Positions 43,617-52,996 of a stretch of 53,268 nucleotides of DNA are shown piece after piece. Position numbers and translations under genes: made by a program. Source of the stretch: Victivallales bacterium. Lineage in GTDB: Bacteria; Verrucomicrobiota; Lentisphaeria; Oligosphaerales; Oligosphaeraceae. How positions within the stretch are numbered: position 1 is the first letter of the stretch; each line of letters starts with the position of its first letter. The DNA lies in NCBI GenBank assembly GCA_017554445.1, contig JAFZIJ010000033.1:1-53268 (forward strand), read 5' to 3'. Under the pieces are notes generated by a model. The model was not told where the DNA came from, made no database searches, and worked only from the letters and a program-made list of their open reading frames with translations.

Positions 43617-45848
43617 ATGAAGAACGTCCTCATCACCACTCTCTGCATGTCCGCCGCAATCATCGCATCGGACTTGCAAACCGTTACGTTCCAAGATAAT
43701 GGAGAAGAATTGACCAATCCCGGCATGGGCTTCGTCTTCCATTTCTACGACAATAACATCCAGGCCTACGGCTCCCGTCTCGCTCCGGAAGACATGCTGG
43801 AGGACTGGAAAGGCGTCTCGCAGGTCTATCTGCGCCTCCCGTGGTCGCTCATCGAACCGCAGGAAGGCCATTTCGAATGGTCCGTTCTCGACACGCCCAT
43901 GCAGCGCTACCGCGCACGCGGCTTCAAGACCTCCTTCCGCATCACCTGCTCCGAAACGCCCTTCAGCTACGCGACGCCCAAATGGGTCGAAGAAGCAGGA
44001 GCGAAAGGCTATCGCTTCACGCCGGGCAGAGGCGAACAACCAAACGGAAGTCATTGGGAGCCAGATTTCAACGATCCGATCTTCTTGGAAAAGCTCGACC
44101 ATCTGCTGGCCAAATTGGCGGAACGCTACGACGGCCATCCGGACGTCGAACTCTTCGACATCGGCTCCATCGGCACATGGGGCGAAGGCCATACATGGGC
44201 CTCCACATGCCGCGCCTATCCCGATGATGTGATTCTCAAACACATGGAGCTCTACCACAAGCACTTCAAGAAGACGCCGATTCTCTCGCAGGACGATTTC
44301 CTCTCACGGCCGGGCTTCATCACGCCGCAATGGACAGCGAACGACTGGACAGAATTCACCTTCGACATTGTCTTCCCGCATCAATGGCGCGGAAAGAAAT
44401 TCATGATCACGGCAGGGCTCGTCGCAAACAATCCACGCCGCCGCGCAAACGGCTGGCAATCCGGCCCTGCTCCAGAGCAACGTGTTCCGTTGGCGTTGCT
44501 TGTAATCGCGGAAGACGGTAACGCAGGCGTCGTTCCAATTGATGTGAAACCAATTCCAGAAAACTTCGCCTTCACCGAAGAAACAGAATACGCCGCACGT
44601 TTCGTCAAATTCGACTACGACGCAGAAAACCGCCCGAACTCCGCCAAAATCACCGTCTCCTACTGGCGGCCGCAGGAATTTAAGAAAGAATTCAACGCCT
44701 TCGTCGATATCATGGACGAAAGCGGTGAAAAGTTCATCGTCGGCGCAAATCTTGAAAAGGAAGACGACCTGCTGATGGCGAAAATGGCGGAATACAAATA
44801 CGGTTTCCGCGACGACAGCATTCTCGTCGATTACCCGCCGCGCGCCTATTTCCACGCCAAGGCGGCGCAGCAGCTTTGGCGGAACGCGCCGATCTACATC
44901 GAAAGCGAACACTACGGTGGTTCTGCCGCAAGAGGCTGCTGGGGCGATGGATACAGCTTCCTTCAGTCCATCGAGGACTACCATGCCACCTACGCCTCCA
45001 TCCATTGGTGGCCGCATGAATTCCTGCAGGCCAACCGCGAACTCGTCCGCGACATCAACCGCATCATCGGCTTCCGCTTCCTCCCGCAGTCCGTCTCCTT
45101 CTCCGTGAATCTTGGATACAATGAACCGTTCGTCTTCAAATCCACATGGCAGAACCGCGGCGTCGCCCCTGCATATACAGATTACTATCCTGCTATCACG
45201 CTAAAAAATAAACAAGGCGGCATCGCCGCCGTATTCGTCAACGACCAATTCAACCTCCGCAACCTGCCCGTCGCCCTGAAGCAGAAAGCGCCAGCCGTCT
45301 CCACGGAAATCATTTGCGCCTTCCCGCCAAACGTCATCAGCGATGATTTCGACGTGTTCCTCTCCGTCGGCGACGCCTTCGGCAAGCCGATTCTCGAACT
45401 GCCCATCGACGGCAACGATGGTTCAAGACGTTACAAAATCGGCTCCACCAGTTTGAAGGCGGACTACTCCGTCTCGCTTCTCAACCACACCATAACGGAC
45501 GGCAAGCTTAGCGTCAAACTCGCATGGGAAACCAATTTCCCGCAGGAGGGCCGCATCAAGTCGTTCATCCATCTGGACAGCCCGGAAGGACAGCTCATCA
45601 AGGCCATGGGCGGCGAAGACGACGGCGACTTCCGCACGCCAGCCAAATACACCACCGCCGTCGAGCTCCCCCTGCCCGACAATCTTGTCGCAGACAAGAA
45701 GTATCAGCTGTGGGTCGGCCTCTGGCGGCCCGAACGCGTCACATTCGAAAACGAACGCCTGATTCCGAAGAACGGCAGAATGCGCCGAGTCAGAATCGCC
45801 AACATAACTCTCAAGAAAGACGGCACTTGGGAACTTGAAACTCCTTGA
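43617..45848 (+). CDS. Secreted glycoside-hydrolase-like protein (DUF4874/DUF4832-like)
   Basis: A 743-residue exported protein (signal MKNVLITTLCMSAAIIAS). The N-terminal half reads like a TIM-barrel hydrolase: NPGMGFVFHFYDN, VYLRLPWSLIEPQEGHFEWS (typical of beta-galactosidase-like barrels), and LFDIGSIGTWGEGHTW with a candidate catalytic Glu. A roughly 150-residue beta-rich insertion (about 245-390) follows a second barrel strand KTPILSQDDFL, and the barrel then resumes (PIYIESEHYGGS). The C-terminus carries two beta-sandwich-like segments (TWQNRGVAPAYTDYYPAI; LWVGLWRPERVTFENERLIP). The resemblance is to DUF4874 + DUF4832 proteins. Substrate unknown. Single-gene unit with a -10 box upstream. 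Confidence 0.68.
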   Translation: MKNVLITTLCMSAAIIASDLQTVTFQDNGEELTNPGMGFVFHFYDNNIQAYGSRLAPEDMLEDWKGVSQVYLRLPWSLIEPQEGHFEWSVLDTPMQRYRARGFKTSFRITCSETPFSYATPKWVEEAGAKGYRFTPGRGEQPNGSHWEPDFNDPIFLEKLDHLLAKLAERYDGHPDVELFDIGSIGTWGEGHTWASTCRAYPDDVILKHMELYHKHFKKTPILSQDDFLSRPGFITPQWTANDWTEFTFDIVFPHQWRGKKFMITAGLVANNPRRRANGWQSGPAPEQRVPLALLVIAEDGNAGVVPIDVKPIPENFAFTEETEYAARFVKFDYDAENRPNSAKITVSYWRPQEFKKEFNAFVDIMDESGEKFIVGANLEKEDDLLMAKMAEYKYGFRDDSILVDYPPRAYFHAKAAQQLWRNAPIYIESEHYGGSAARGCWGDGYSFLQSIEDYHATYASIHWWPHEFLQANRELVRDINRIIGFRFLPQSVSFSVNLGYNEPFVFKSTWQNRGVAPAYTDYYPAITLKNKQGGIAAVFVNDQFNLRNLPVALKQKAPAVSTEIICAFPPNVISDDFDVFLSVGDAFGKPILELPIDGNDGSRRYKIGSTSLKADYSVSLLNHTITDGKLSVKLAWETNFPQEGRIKSFIHLDSPEGQLIKAMGGEDDGDFRTPAKYTTAVELPLPDNLVADKKYQLWVGLWRPERVTFENERLIPKNGRMRRVRIANITLKKDGTWELETP

Positions 45849-45876
45849 CATGCCTGAACAAAAGGGAAACAAAATC

Positions 45877-46782
45877 ATGCCATGGTTGAGGCTGCTGCGG
45901 CTGCCCAACCTGTTCACCGCCCCCGGCGATTCGCTGGCGGGATATTTCCTTGCGACGGCATTTAGAGGCAACTCCTCCGTCTCCACGCGAATAATCGCCC
46001 TGCTGGCCGCCACATCCGTTTTCACATATGCCTTCGGCATCGTAATGAACGACGTGGCAGACTACGAGGAAGATTGCCAGATCCGCCCCGAACGACCGCT
46101 TCCCAGCGGGAAAATCAGTCGCGACAGAGCCAATGCAATCGGTCTTTTTATGTGGATTCCGGCAAGCATCTGCGTCTCTCGTATTCCTATTTGTGCTATA
46201 TTCGTTCATCTTGGCCTGATTCTGGTCATCGTACTTTACGATTACTGGTTGAAACGCTTCCGCCTCGTCGGCAGCCTCGCCATGGGGCTCTGCCGCGGCC
46301 TGAACTTCCTTCTTGGCGTCGCCGCAACAGGATACGTCATGCCTTCTGAAAAAAACTGGCCGGCATTCGTGCCTTTCATCGCCATCATCGCCTACATCAC
46401 CGCCGTGACATGGCTCGCCGACAAGGAGAACGAAGAACAAAACGTCGGATTCGTTGTCCAAATACCTGCCGTCGCCACCGCGCTGGCGTGGTTCGGAACG
46501 GTCCTGCCGTTGCCGCAAAAGACGGCGGCTCTCGCGATTTCGGCCGTTTTTCTCGTTTTGACCGTGTTCCTTCTGGAACAGACGGCCGGCAAGCTCTATC
46601 ATAAGAATGTCCCCCCGAAAGACATGCAGAAGGCCATCGGAGCCCTGCTCCGTCCATTGGTCTTCTGGCAAGTCACGTGGATTCTGTTTTCGACGACGAC
46701 AGCCGCCTACGTCGTCGCCGCCCTGTTGGTTGCAGGCTGGTTCTGCGCGAAAAAACTATCCAAAGTAATTGCCCAAAGCTAA
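45877..46782 (+). CDS. UbiA-superfamily prenyltransferase, EboC-like
   Basis: A 301-residue polytopic membrane prenyltransferase. LRLLRLPNLFTAPGDSLAGY opens the first helix and NDVADYEEDCQIRPERPLPSGKIS is the aspartate-rich prenyl-diphosphate site (N-D-x-x-D-x-x-x-D) in the spelling seen in EboC-type members. The second Asp motif reads WLADKENEEQN. The start at 45877 has AGGG upstream; an ATG at 45850, directly after the previous stop, would add nine residues. Its downstream neighbour is an EboF-like phosphodiesterase, so it probably belongs to the Ebo group (cryptic cluster known from cyanobacteria, Bacteroidota and Verrucomicrobia) rather than quinone synthesis. The other ebo genes are absent here. 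Confidence 0.8.
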   Translation: MPWLRLLRLPNLFTAPGDSLAGYFLATAFRGNSSVSTRIIALLAATSVFTYAFGIVMNDVADYEEDCQIRPERPLPSGKISRDRANAIGLFMWIPASICVSRIPICAIFVHLGLILVIVLYDYWLKRFRLVGSLAMGLCRGLNFLLGVAATGYVMPSEKNWPAFVPFIAIIAYITAVTWLADKENEEQNVGFVVQIPAVATALAWFGTVLPLPQKTAALAISAVFLVLTVFLLEQTAGKLYHKNVPPKDMQKAIGALLRPLVFWQVTWILFSTTTAAYVVAALLVAGWFCAKKLSKVIAQS

Positions 46783-46810
46783 AAAACTCTGCGACTCTGC
46801 GTAAAAAATA

Positions 46811-46839
46811 TCATTAATCATTAATCATTAAGCATTGAA
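46811..46839 (+). repeat. TCATTAA triplicate before the EboF-like gene
   Basis: Three exact tandem TCATTAA heptamers (46811-46831) followed by a degenerate fourth copy run up to the ATG at 46842. The stretch occupies the place where a Shine-Dalgarno would be, and none is visible. Confidence 0.75.
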
Positions 46840-46841
46840 TT

Positions 46842-48110
46842 ATGAAACTTCTTGTCATACAGTGCGCCGCATTGGGATACGACATCACACGAAAGTATCC
46901 CGCATTGGAAGCGAAGACAAGTCTTCGCTTCCAACAGCTGACGCCTGTCTTCCCAGCCGTCACATGTACAGCGCAAGGTACGATCAGGACGGCACTTCCG
47001 CCAACCGAGCACGGCGTCATCTGCAACGGTCTCTACGACCGAAAATCGTGCAAAACGTCCTTCTGGAACCAGTCCGCCAAGCTTGTCAACGGCAAACGCA
47101 TTTGGGAAGACCGCAACATCGGCAAGACCGCCATGATTTTCCATCAGCAGAATCTTGGAGAAAAGGTCGATTTCGTCGTCTCCCCCGCTCCAATCCATAA
47201 ACATCACGGCGGCATGATCATGGGTTGCCAGACGAAGCCCGAAAACCTTGAACAAAAACTAATTGAGCATATCGGTCGGTCATTCACGCTCTCCTCCTAC
47301 TGGGGGCCGCTCGCCAACCGCAAATCAACGGAATGGATTACCGAAGCGACCATCGATATCGCACGTTCTGAATATCCAGATCTTTTGTTCACCTATCTGC
47401 CGCATCTCGACTACTGCCTGCAAAAATATGGACCGAACGATGACACGCATATCGCACCAGAAGTCGATGTTCTCGCAGATTGTCTGCAAAAGATTCTAAA
47501 AACCGTCAGGCCAGACTATGATGTCATCGTCTGGGGGGATTACGCCATCACCTCCGCCACGACTGTCGTCTATCCAAATCGCGAACTCAAAAAGGCCGGA
47601 TTCTTCTCCACACGAACAGTTTCCGGCGGTCTTACATACCCTAATCTCTACGACAGCCGCGCATTCGCCATGTGCGACCACCAAGTCGCTCATGTCTATG
47701 TTCAAAACAAAAATGATTTGGACGCCGTCAAAAAGCTTCTCTCGCAATTGGATGGTGTCGATGTCGTTCAAACTCAACAGGAAGCGAATCTCGTCTGTCC
47801 AGAAGCGGGCGATCTCATCATGACCGCCAAACCGAATGCATGGTTCGCTTACCAATGGTGGGACTCTCCCAAAGAGGCTCCCGACTATGCGACGCATATC
47901 GACATCCATAACAAGATCGGTTTCGATCCATGCGAACTCTTCTGGGGCTTTCCACCGTTCGTCTCCACATCAACCGACTGCTCGAAAGTCAAAGGAACGC
48001 ATGGACGTTGCGACCTGCCTGTAGCGTTCGCCACAACGCAGAAACTCGCTGATTTCCAAGTTCCTACAAACCACATCGAATTGGCGCAACTCATTAAAAA
48101 TTCACTATAA
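46842..48110 (+). CDS. Alkaline phosphatase/nucleotide pyrophosphatase-family protein, EboF-like
   Basis: A 422-residue cytoplasmic member of the type I phosphodiesterase/nucleotide pyrophosphatase fold. PVFPAVTCTAQGTIRTALPPTEHGVICNGLYD is the nucleophile region (Thr41 most likely), followed by the EboF-like segments WNQSAKLVNGKRIWED and SYWGPLANRKSTEWI. Metal-ligand motifs follow: YLPHLDYCLQKYGP (D-x-x-x-Q-x-x-G), VWGDYAI and CDHQVAHVYV (D-H). The spelling is close to what I know of EboF proteins of the Ebo cluster, and the UbiA-type gene upstream supports this. Substrate unknown. No SD: the leader is a TCATTAA repeat. tsaD follows after 13 bases. Confidence 0.8.
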   Translation: MKLLVIQCAALGYDITRKYPALEAKTSLRFQQLTPVFPAVTCTAQGTIRTALPPTEHGVICNGLYDRKSCKTSFWNQSAKLVNGKRIWEDRNIGKTAMIFHQQNLGEKVDFVVSPAPIHKHHGGMIMGCQTKPENLEQKLIEHIGRSFTLSSYWGPLANRKSTEWITEATIDIARSEYPDLLFTYLPHLDYCLQKYGPNDDTHIAPEVDVLADCLQKILKTVRPDYDVIVWGDYAITSATTVVYPNRELKKAGFFSTRTVSGGLTYPNLYDSRAFAMCDHQVAHVYVQNKNDLDAVKKLLSQLDGVDVVQTQQEANLVCPEAGDLIMTAKPNAWFAYQWWDSPKEAPDYATHIDIHNKIGFDPCELFWGFPPFVSTSTDCSKVKGTHGRCDLPVAFATTQKLADFQVPTNHIELAQLIKNSL

Positions 48111-48123
48111 GGCATCATCGAAC

Positions 48124-49197
48124 ATGATCATTCTCGGCATCGAAAGCAGCTGCGATGAAACCGCGGCATCCATCGTCAAAGACGGCCATACGGTCTTGTC
48201 ATCCGTCATATCCTCCCAGATCGCCCTGCATGCAGGATATGGCGGCGTCATCCCTGAACTAGCTGCGCGCGAACATCTTAAGAATATCGATCCAGTCGTC
48301 AATTCCGCCATGCACGAAGCGAATGTCAAATTTGACGAACTCGACGCCATAGCCGTGACGAGCAATCCAGGCCTGATTCCCGCCTTGCTCGTTGGAAACG
48401 CCTATGCGAAAGGTCTTGCGGCTTCGATCGGCAAGCCAATCATCGGCATCAATCATTTTCTCGCACACATCTACGGTGCGTTCATCGAACATCCGGAAGT
48501 ACTTGCCGACAGCAAAAACTTTCCGATTCTGGCGTTGGTCGTGTCCGGCGGCCATACCGCCATCGTGCTGATTCCAGAAGACGGCAAAGCTAAAATTCTC
48601 GGCTCCACGCTTGACGACGCCGCCGGCGAAGCTCTGGACAAAGCCGCCAAAATCCTCAATCTCGGCTACCCAGGCGGACCATTGATCGACAAACTAGCAA
48701 AGACTGGTGACATCGCTAAATACAACTTCCCCAGAAGTTTGACTGGTGCCGCCGGTAAGCCTGTCGCTCCAGAACATAAATACGATTTTTCGTTCTCCGG
48801 CGTCAAAACCTCCTTGTTGAACACCGTCCACAAGGCAGGAACGATCTCCGACAGCGATCTGCCCGACCTTCTGGCCTCTTATCAAGCCGCCGTCATGGAC
48901 GTGCTCGTCGCGAAAACGCTCGCCGCCGCGCGTGAATATTCCACCCCGAACATTTGCCTCTGCGGCGGAGTCGCATGCAATTCCTACTTGCGCGCTAAAC
49001 TGTCCAACGACGCAACTAAGGCACGTCGGACAGTTCTTCTCGCCCCGCCGAAATTCTGCACGGACAACGCCGCCATGGTTGGCGGCCTCGCTTTCCATTA
49101 TCTGAAACACAATAGAATCGATTCGCTCGACATGCCTGCAAACGCACGGCTAGACCATAATCTCGGTACTCTCCCATTCGCCCCTAAAGCCATTTAA
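48124..49197 (+). CDS. tsaD: tRNA N6-threonylcarbamoyladenosine transferase TsaD (Kae1/YgjD)
   Basis: Transfers threonylcarbamoyl to A37 of ANN-decoding tRNAs with TsaB, TsaC and TsaE. LGIESSCDETAASIV begins the ASKHA fold; GVIPELAAREHLKNI, the metal His pair in GINHFLAHIYGAF, and LALVVSGGHTAIVLI follow. FSFSGVKTSLLN, LCGGVACNSYLR and FCTDNAAMVGGLAF (the third metal ligand Asp) complete it. Length 357 is standard. It sits between the EboF-like gene and a membrane pseudokinase, 29 bases before the latter. Confidence 0.97.
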   Translation: MIILGIESSCDETAASIVKDGHTVLSSVISSQIALHAGYGGVIPELAAREHLKNIDPVVNSAMHEANVKFDELDAIAVTSNPGLIPALLVGNAYAKGLAASIGKPIIGINHFLAHIYGAFIEHPEVLADSKNFPILALVVSGGHTAIVLIPEDGKAKILGSTLDDAAGEALDKAAKILNLGYPGGPLIDKLAKTGDIAKYNFPRSLTGAAGKPVAPEHKYDFSFSGVKTSLLNTVHKAGTISDSDLPDLLASYQAAVMDVLVAKTLAAAREYSTPNICLCGGVACNSYLRAKLSNDATKARRTVLLAPPKFCTDNAAMVGGLAFHYLKHNRIDSLDMPANARLDHNLGTLPFAPKAI

Positions 49198-49226
49198 CCA
49201 TCACTTACATACAGGCTTACACTACC

Positions 49227-51056
49227 ATGGCAATCTTCAAAAAAATCGACAAGGCCAGTCTCGATTCCAACAAACCGTCTCTCGAGGCAGGCGACACCAT
49301 CGGGCAATTCGAAGTCGTCCGTAGCTTAGGGACAGACCATATCAGTGAAATGTATCTCGTCAAGCAACCGGTCATGAACACCGCCTTCACCATCAAGCTA
49401 CTGAAAGCGGCCTTCGTGGAAAAACAGCCCGACCTTGTGAGACAATGTCTGCAGGACGTGAAATTTACGTCCAATATTCGACATGCGAACATCGTCGAGA
49501 TAAAAGACACCGTCTTTGACGGCGAAAAAAATCTCGCCTACATTGTCATGGAATATGTCGAAGGATGCTCTCTTGCCAAACTCATGCAAACACATCCGCT
49601 GACGCCGCGCGAATCCTTCCAGATGGCGTTGTCCCTCGCGGAAGCGTTGCAGACATTGCTCAAACAAAATATCGTCCACCATGGCGTCAACCCTGAAAAT
49701 ATCATGATGGGCAGCAACGGATCCATCAAACTCACCGATATCTGCATCGCTAAAATGCTCAGCCAGAACGCTCAAGCATTGCAAGAAGCGGACGGCGTGC
49801 CCACCCCGCCGCCATCCTATACGTCCCCCGAACAATTGCAGAATCCAATGGCGGAGGATTTCCGTTCAGACATTTATTCCATCGGCGCGACCTTATACCA
49901 TGCCCTCTGTGGACGACGCCCCTTCGACGGTCTCTCCCCCGAATCCGTCGCCGCCGATGTCCTCAACAACCCGCCTCCACCGCTTCTTGAACAAACTCGC
50001 AACTTAAAGCCCGAATACGCCACAATCGTCGAATGGATGATGGACAAGGATCCAGCCAAAAGGCCGCAATCATATGAAGATCTCATCGCCATGTTGAAAG
50101 CCGTCATCGAGTGCGAACGCGTCCGTTCACCGAAAACCATGAACGCGCTCCATGCAATCATGGTCAAACATCATCTGATGCAACAGCCTTGGCTCGACAA
50201 AAATGTCGTGATGCCGATTCTCAAGAAAGTCCTTCCGCCGGTCATCGCCGTCATCGTGCTAATCGTTTTGGCGTTGTTGTTTGTCAACTACCAGTCTGCC
50301 CTAAAGCGGAAAGTCGGCCTTTCAGAAGATCTATTGGAGACGCAAACAACTGATAATCCGCCAGAAACAAACAGCTCTCCTTCTGATGAGGCCGCCAAAC
50401 AGGCGGCTATCCGCAAAGGTCAGGCCGACATCATGAAAACCGCTTCAGCTTTGCTGACAGACCTTCCGCCGCATGTCGTATACAAAGATTTTCTCGACGC
50501 GGCTCGCACAGGCAACGCCGCAAAACTATTGGAAACAAACATCCGACTTGAACCAGACGCGGATATACAAGACGAAAACGGTGATTCCGCAGCCATTCTC
50601 GCCGCAAAGGCGGGCAGCCTCGCCTGCCTCCGTTATCTCGCCAATGAAGAATTTGATATTTATTCCAATAATAAAGAGCAGGAGAACATTCTGAACATCT
50701 CCATCCCCAAGGCGACCACGCCTGACATCGTCGATTTCATCATCAAATCGACGACAAACACAGGCATCCTAACGTCGCTTGGTGATCCAAATAAAAATGG
50801 CGATACCGCACTCCATCTTGCCGCTGCCAACAAAAATGTCGATTTCATGCCGCTCTTCCTTAAACATCTTGACACGATTCCCGTAAACGCAACCAATAAA
50901 GATGGCTTGACCGCATTGGATATTGCCGTCAAGAATGGCAATGTTCCAGCGGCGCAAGCCCTTCTGAAAAACCGCGCAAAAATCACGGATCAGACGAAAA
51001 AATTAGCGTCCGCCGAAATGCAGGCTATTCTGAAACCATTTGAAATCAAAGAATAA
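49227..51056 (+). CDS. Membrane pseudokinase with C-terminal ankyrin repeats
   Basis: A 609-residue protein with a Hanks-type kinase fold (about residues 25-290) that lacks key residues. The glycine loop keeps only one Gly (SLGTDHISEMYLV), the H-R-D-x-K-P-x-N motif reads H151-H-G153-V-N-P-E-N with the catalytic Asp replaced by Gly and the Lys by Asn, and DFG reads D171-I-C. Lys57 (TIKLL) remains. Phosphotransfer is therefore unlikely and a binding or scaffold role is inferred. A membrane helix follows at about 334-354, then a low-complexity linker and ankyrin-like repeats (about 418-600) including NGDTALHLAAANKNVDF and KDGLTALDIAVKNGN. Directly downstream of tsaD. Confidence 0.85.
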   Translation: MAIFKKIDKASLDSNKPSLEAGDTIGQFEVVRSLGTDHISEMYLVKQPVMNTAFTIKLLKAAFVEKQPDLVRQCLQDVKFTSNIRHANIVEIKDTVFDGEKNLAYIVMEYVEGCSLAKLMQTHPLTPRESFQMALSLAEALQTLLKQNIVHHGVNPENIMMGSNGSIKLTDICIAKMLSQNAQALQEADGVPTPPPSYTSPEQLQNPMAEDFRSDIYSIGATLYHALCGRRPFDGLSPESVAADVLNNPPPPLLEQTRNLKPEYATIVEWMMDKDPAKRPQSYEDLIAMLKAVIECERVRSPKTMNALHAIMVKHHLMQQPWLDKNVVMPILKKVLPPVIAVIVLIVLALLFVNYQSALKRKVGLSEDLLETQTTDNPPETNSSPSDEAAKQAAIRKGQADIMKTASALLTDLPPHVVYKDFLDAARTGNAAKLLETNIRLEPDADIQDENGDSAAILAAKAGSLACLRYLANEEFDIYSNNKEQENILNISIPKATTPDIVDFIIKSTTNTGILTSLGDPNKNGDTALHLAAANKNVDFMPLFLKHLDTIPVNATNKDGLTALDIAVKNGNVPAAQALLKNRAKITDQTKKLASAEMQAILKPFEIKE

Positions 51057-51089
51057 AGCATATAAACACCCCCTCAAAAGGAGAAAATC

Positions 51090-52994
51090 ATGAGGCTTCT
51101 TCCGTTTAAAAACGTCGCCATAACCGGTGGCTTCTGGCAGAAACGCCAGACCGTCAACCGTGAAAACACGCTGCCAATCGAATACCGCCAATGTAAAGAC
51201 ACAGGGCGTATCGATGCATGGAAACTCGAATGGAAGCCCGGCATGCCGAATCCACCACACATTTTCTGGGACTCCGACGTCGCAAAACTGATTGAAGCGG
51301 TAGGCTATTCCCTTGCCCAATTTCCAGATCCGAAAATGGAAGCCCTCATGGACGAACTAATCGACTGGATGGAAAAAGCGCAACAGCCGGACGGCTATTT
51401 GAACACGCATTTCATCGCCGTCGAACCGGAAAAACGTTGGACCAATCTCCGTGACTGGCATGAACTCTATTGCGCAGGCCATCTGATCGAGGCCGCCGTC
51501 GCCTATTATCAAGGAACGGGCAAGCGGAAAATGATGGACATCCTGTGCCGTTACGCTGACTACATCGCCACGGTTTTCGGTCCTGGCCCCGACCAAAAGC
51601 ATGGCTATCCGGGCCATGAGGAAATCGAACTCGCTCTCGTCAAACTTGCGGAAGCAACTGGAAATAAAAAATATCTGAATCTCGCGGAATATTTCATCAA
51701 CGAACGCGGCAAGCAACCGCATTACTATGATATCGAACGTGAACAACGCGGAGACACAACACCATACAGATTAGGTGGTCCAGACATTCTGCCATACGCC
51801 TACAACCAGTCGCATCTTCCTGTCAGAGAACAAAAAACAGCGGAAGGGCATTCCGTCCGCGCATGTTATCTGTACGCCGGCATGGCAAGCGTTGCCAGAG
51901 AAACAGGCGACCAGTCGCTCATCGACGCATGCAAGACATTGTGGGACAATGTCACCACCAAACGCATGTACATCCATGGCGGAATCGGTTCATCGCGCTT
52001 CGGCGAACGCTTCTCCTTCGACTATGATTTGCCAAACGAAGAAGCCTACGCCGAAACATGCGCCGCCATCGCGCTCGCATTTTTCGCTCACAATATGATG
52101 CGTCTCGAAGCGGACTCCCGCTACGCAGATGTCCTCGAAAGAAGCCTCTACAACGGAATCATCAGCGGTATCTCATTGGACGGCAAACAGTTCTTCTACG
52201 ACAACATTCTCGCCTCTCATCCGCTCTACCATAAATACAGCTGCCAAAAATCTCCAAGACGGCAGGATTGGTTCGGTTGCGCATGCTGCCCCCCCAATAT
52301 TGCACGGTTGACCGCCTCCATCTCGGACTATCTCTACACGCAATCAGATGATACGCTTTGGCTCCATCTGTTCGCCGAAGCCAAAGCCACCACGACGTTG
52401 GCAGGCCAGACGGTCACTATCGAAACAAAAACACAGTATCCATGGGATGAAAACATTTCCTGCCAGCTGACTACGGAACGCGAAGGAGAGTTCACCATCG
52501 CCATCCGCCTTCCCGCATGGTGCCGCAACCCGCAGATTGAAGTCAACGATAAGCCGATCAATCTCGCGGATATCACGGATCGCGGCTACGCCTACATCAA
52601 ACGGACATGGAAAACCAATGACAAAATCGACATCTTCCTCCCGATGCCTGTTGAACGCGTTTATGCGCATCCGTCTGTGCGACAGGATGATGGAAAAGTC
52701 GCCTTGCAACGTGGCCCCGTGCTCTACTGCATTGAAGAATGCGACAACGGCCCCGATCTCGCGGCGTTGCGCCTTCCGCCAATTGCGGAATTCTCCTTAA
52801 AGGATGCCCCGCAGGAAATCGGCGGCGTTCCAATGCTTGTCGCTCCCGCAATCCGCCGTGACAAAACAGGTTGGGAAAACAAGCTCTACTCAACGGAACC
52901 GCCTAAATATACGGCGACCACATTGACGGCCGTGCCCTATTATCTCTGGGCAAACCGCGCTCCAGGCGAAATGACCGTCTGGATCAACGAATAA
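51090..52994 (+). CDS. GH127 beta-L-arabinofuranosidase
   Basis: A 634-residue retaining arabinofuranosidase of the HypBA1 family, which releases L-arabinose from hydroxyproline-linked or related plant arabinosides. The (alpha/alpha)6 barrel shows RDWHELYCAGHLIEAAVAYY, GHEEIELALVKLAEATGNKKYL, and GGIGSSRFGERFSFDYDLPNEEAYAETCAAIAL. The zinc/nucleophile set of the family corresponds to Glu322 and Cys324 (in AETC) and the pair Cys399-Cys400 in CACCPPN. The C-terminal domain is beta-rich. No signal peptide, so it acts on imported arabino-oligosaccharides. A strong AAAGGAG site precedes the ATG; it is the last gene before the rRNA operon. Confidence 0.93.
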   Translation: MRLLPFKNVAITGGFWQKRQTVNRENTLPIEYRQCKDTGRIDAWKLEWKPGMPNPPHIFWDSDVAKLIEAVGYSLAQFPDPKMEALMDELIDWMEKAQQPDGYLNTHFIAVEPEKRWTNLRDWHELYCAGHLIEAAVAYYQGTGKRKMMDILCRYADYIATVFGPGPDQKHGYPGHEEIELALVKLAEATGNKKYLNLAEYFINERGKQPHYYDIEREQRGDTTPYRLGGPDILPYAYNQSHLPVREQKTAEGHSVRACYLYAGMASVARETGDQSLIDACKTLWDNVTTKRMYIHGGIGSSRFGERFSFDYDLPNEEAYAETCAAIALAFFAHNMMRLEADSRYADVLERSLYNGIISGISLDGKQFFYDNILASHPLYHKYSCQKSPRRQDWFGCACCPPNIARLTASISDYLYTQSDDTLWLHLFAEAKATTTLAGQTVTIETKTQYPWDENISCQLTTEREGEFTIAIRLPAWCRNPQIEVNDKPINLADITDRGYAYIKRTWKTNDKIDIFLPMPVERVYAHPSVRQDDGKVALQRGPVLYCIEECDNGPDLAALRLPPIAEFSLKDAPQEIGGVPMLVAPAIRRDKTGWENKLYSTEPPKYTATTLTAVPYYLWANRAPGEMTVWINE

Positions 52995-52996
52995 AA

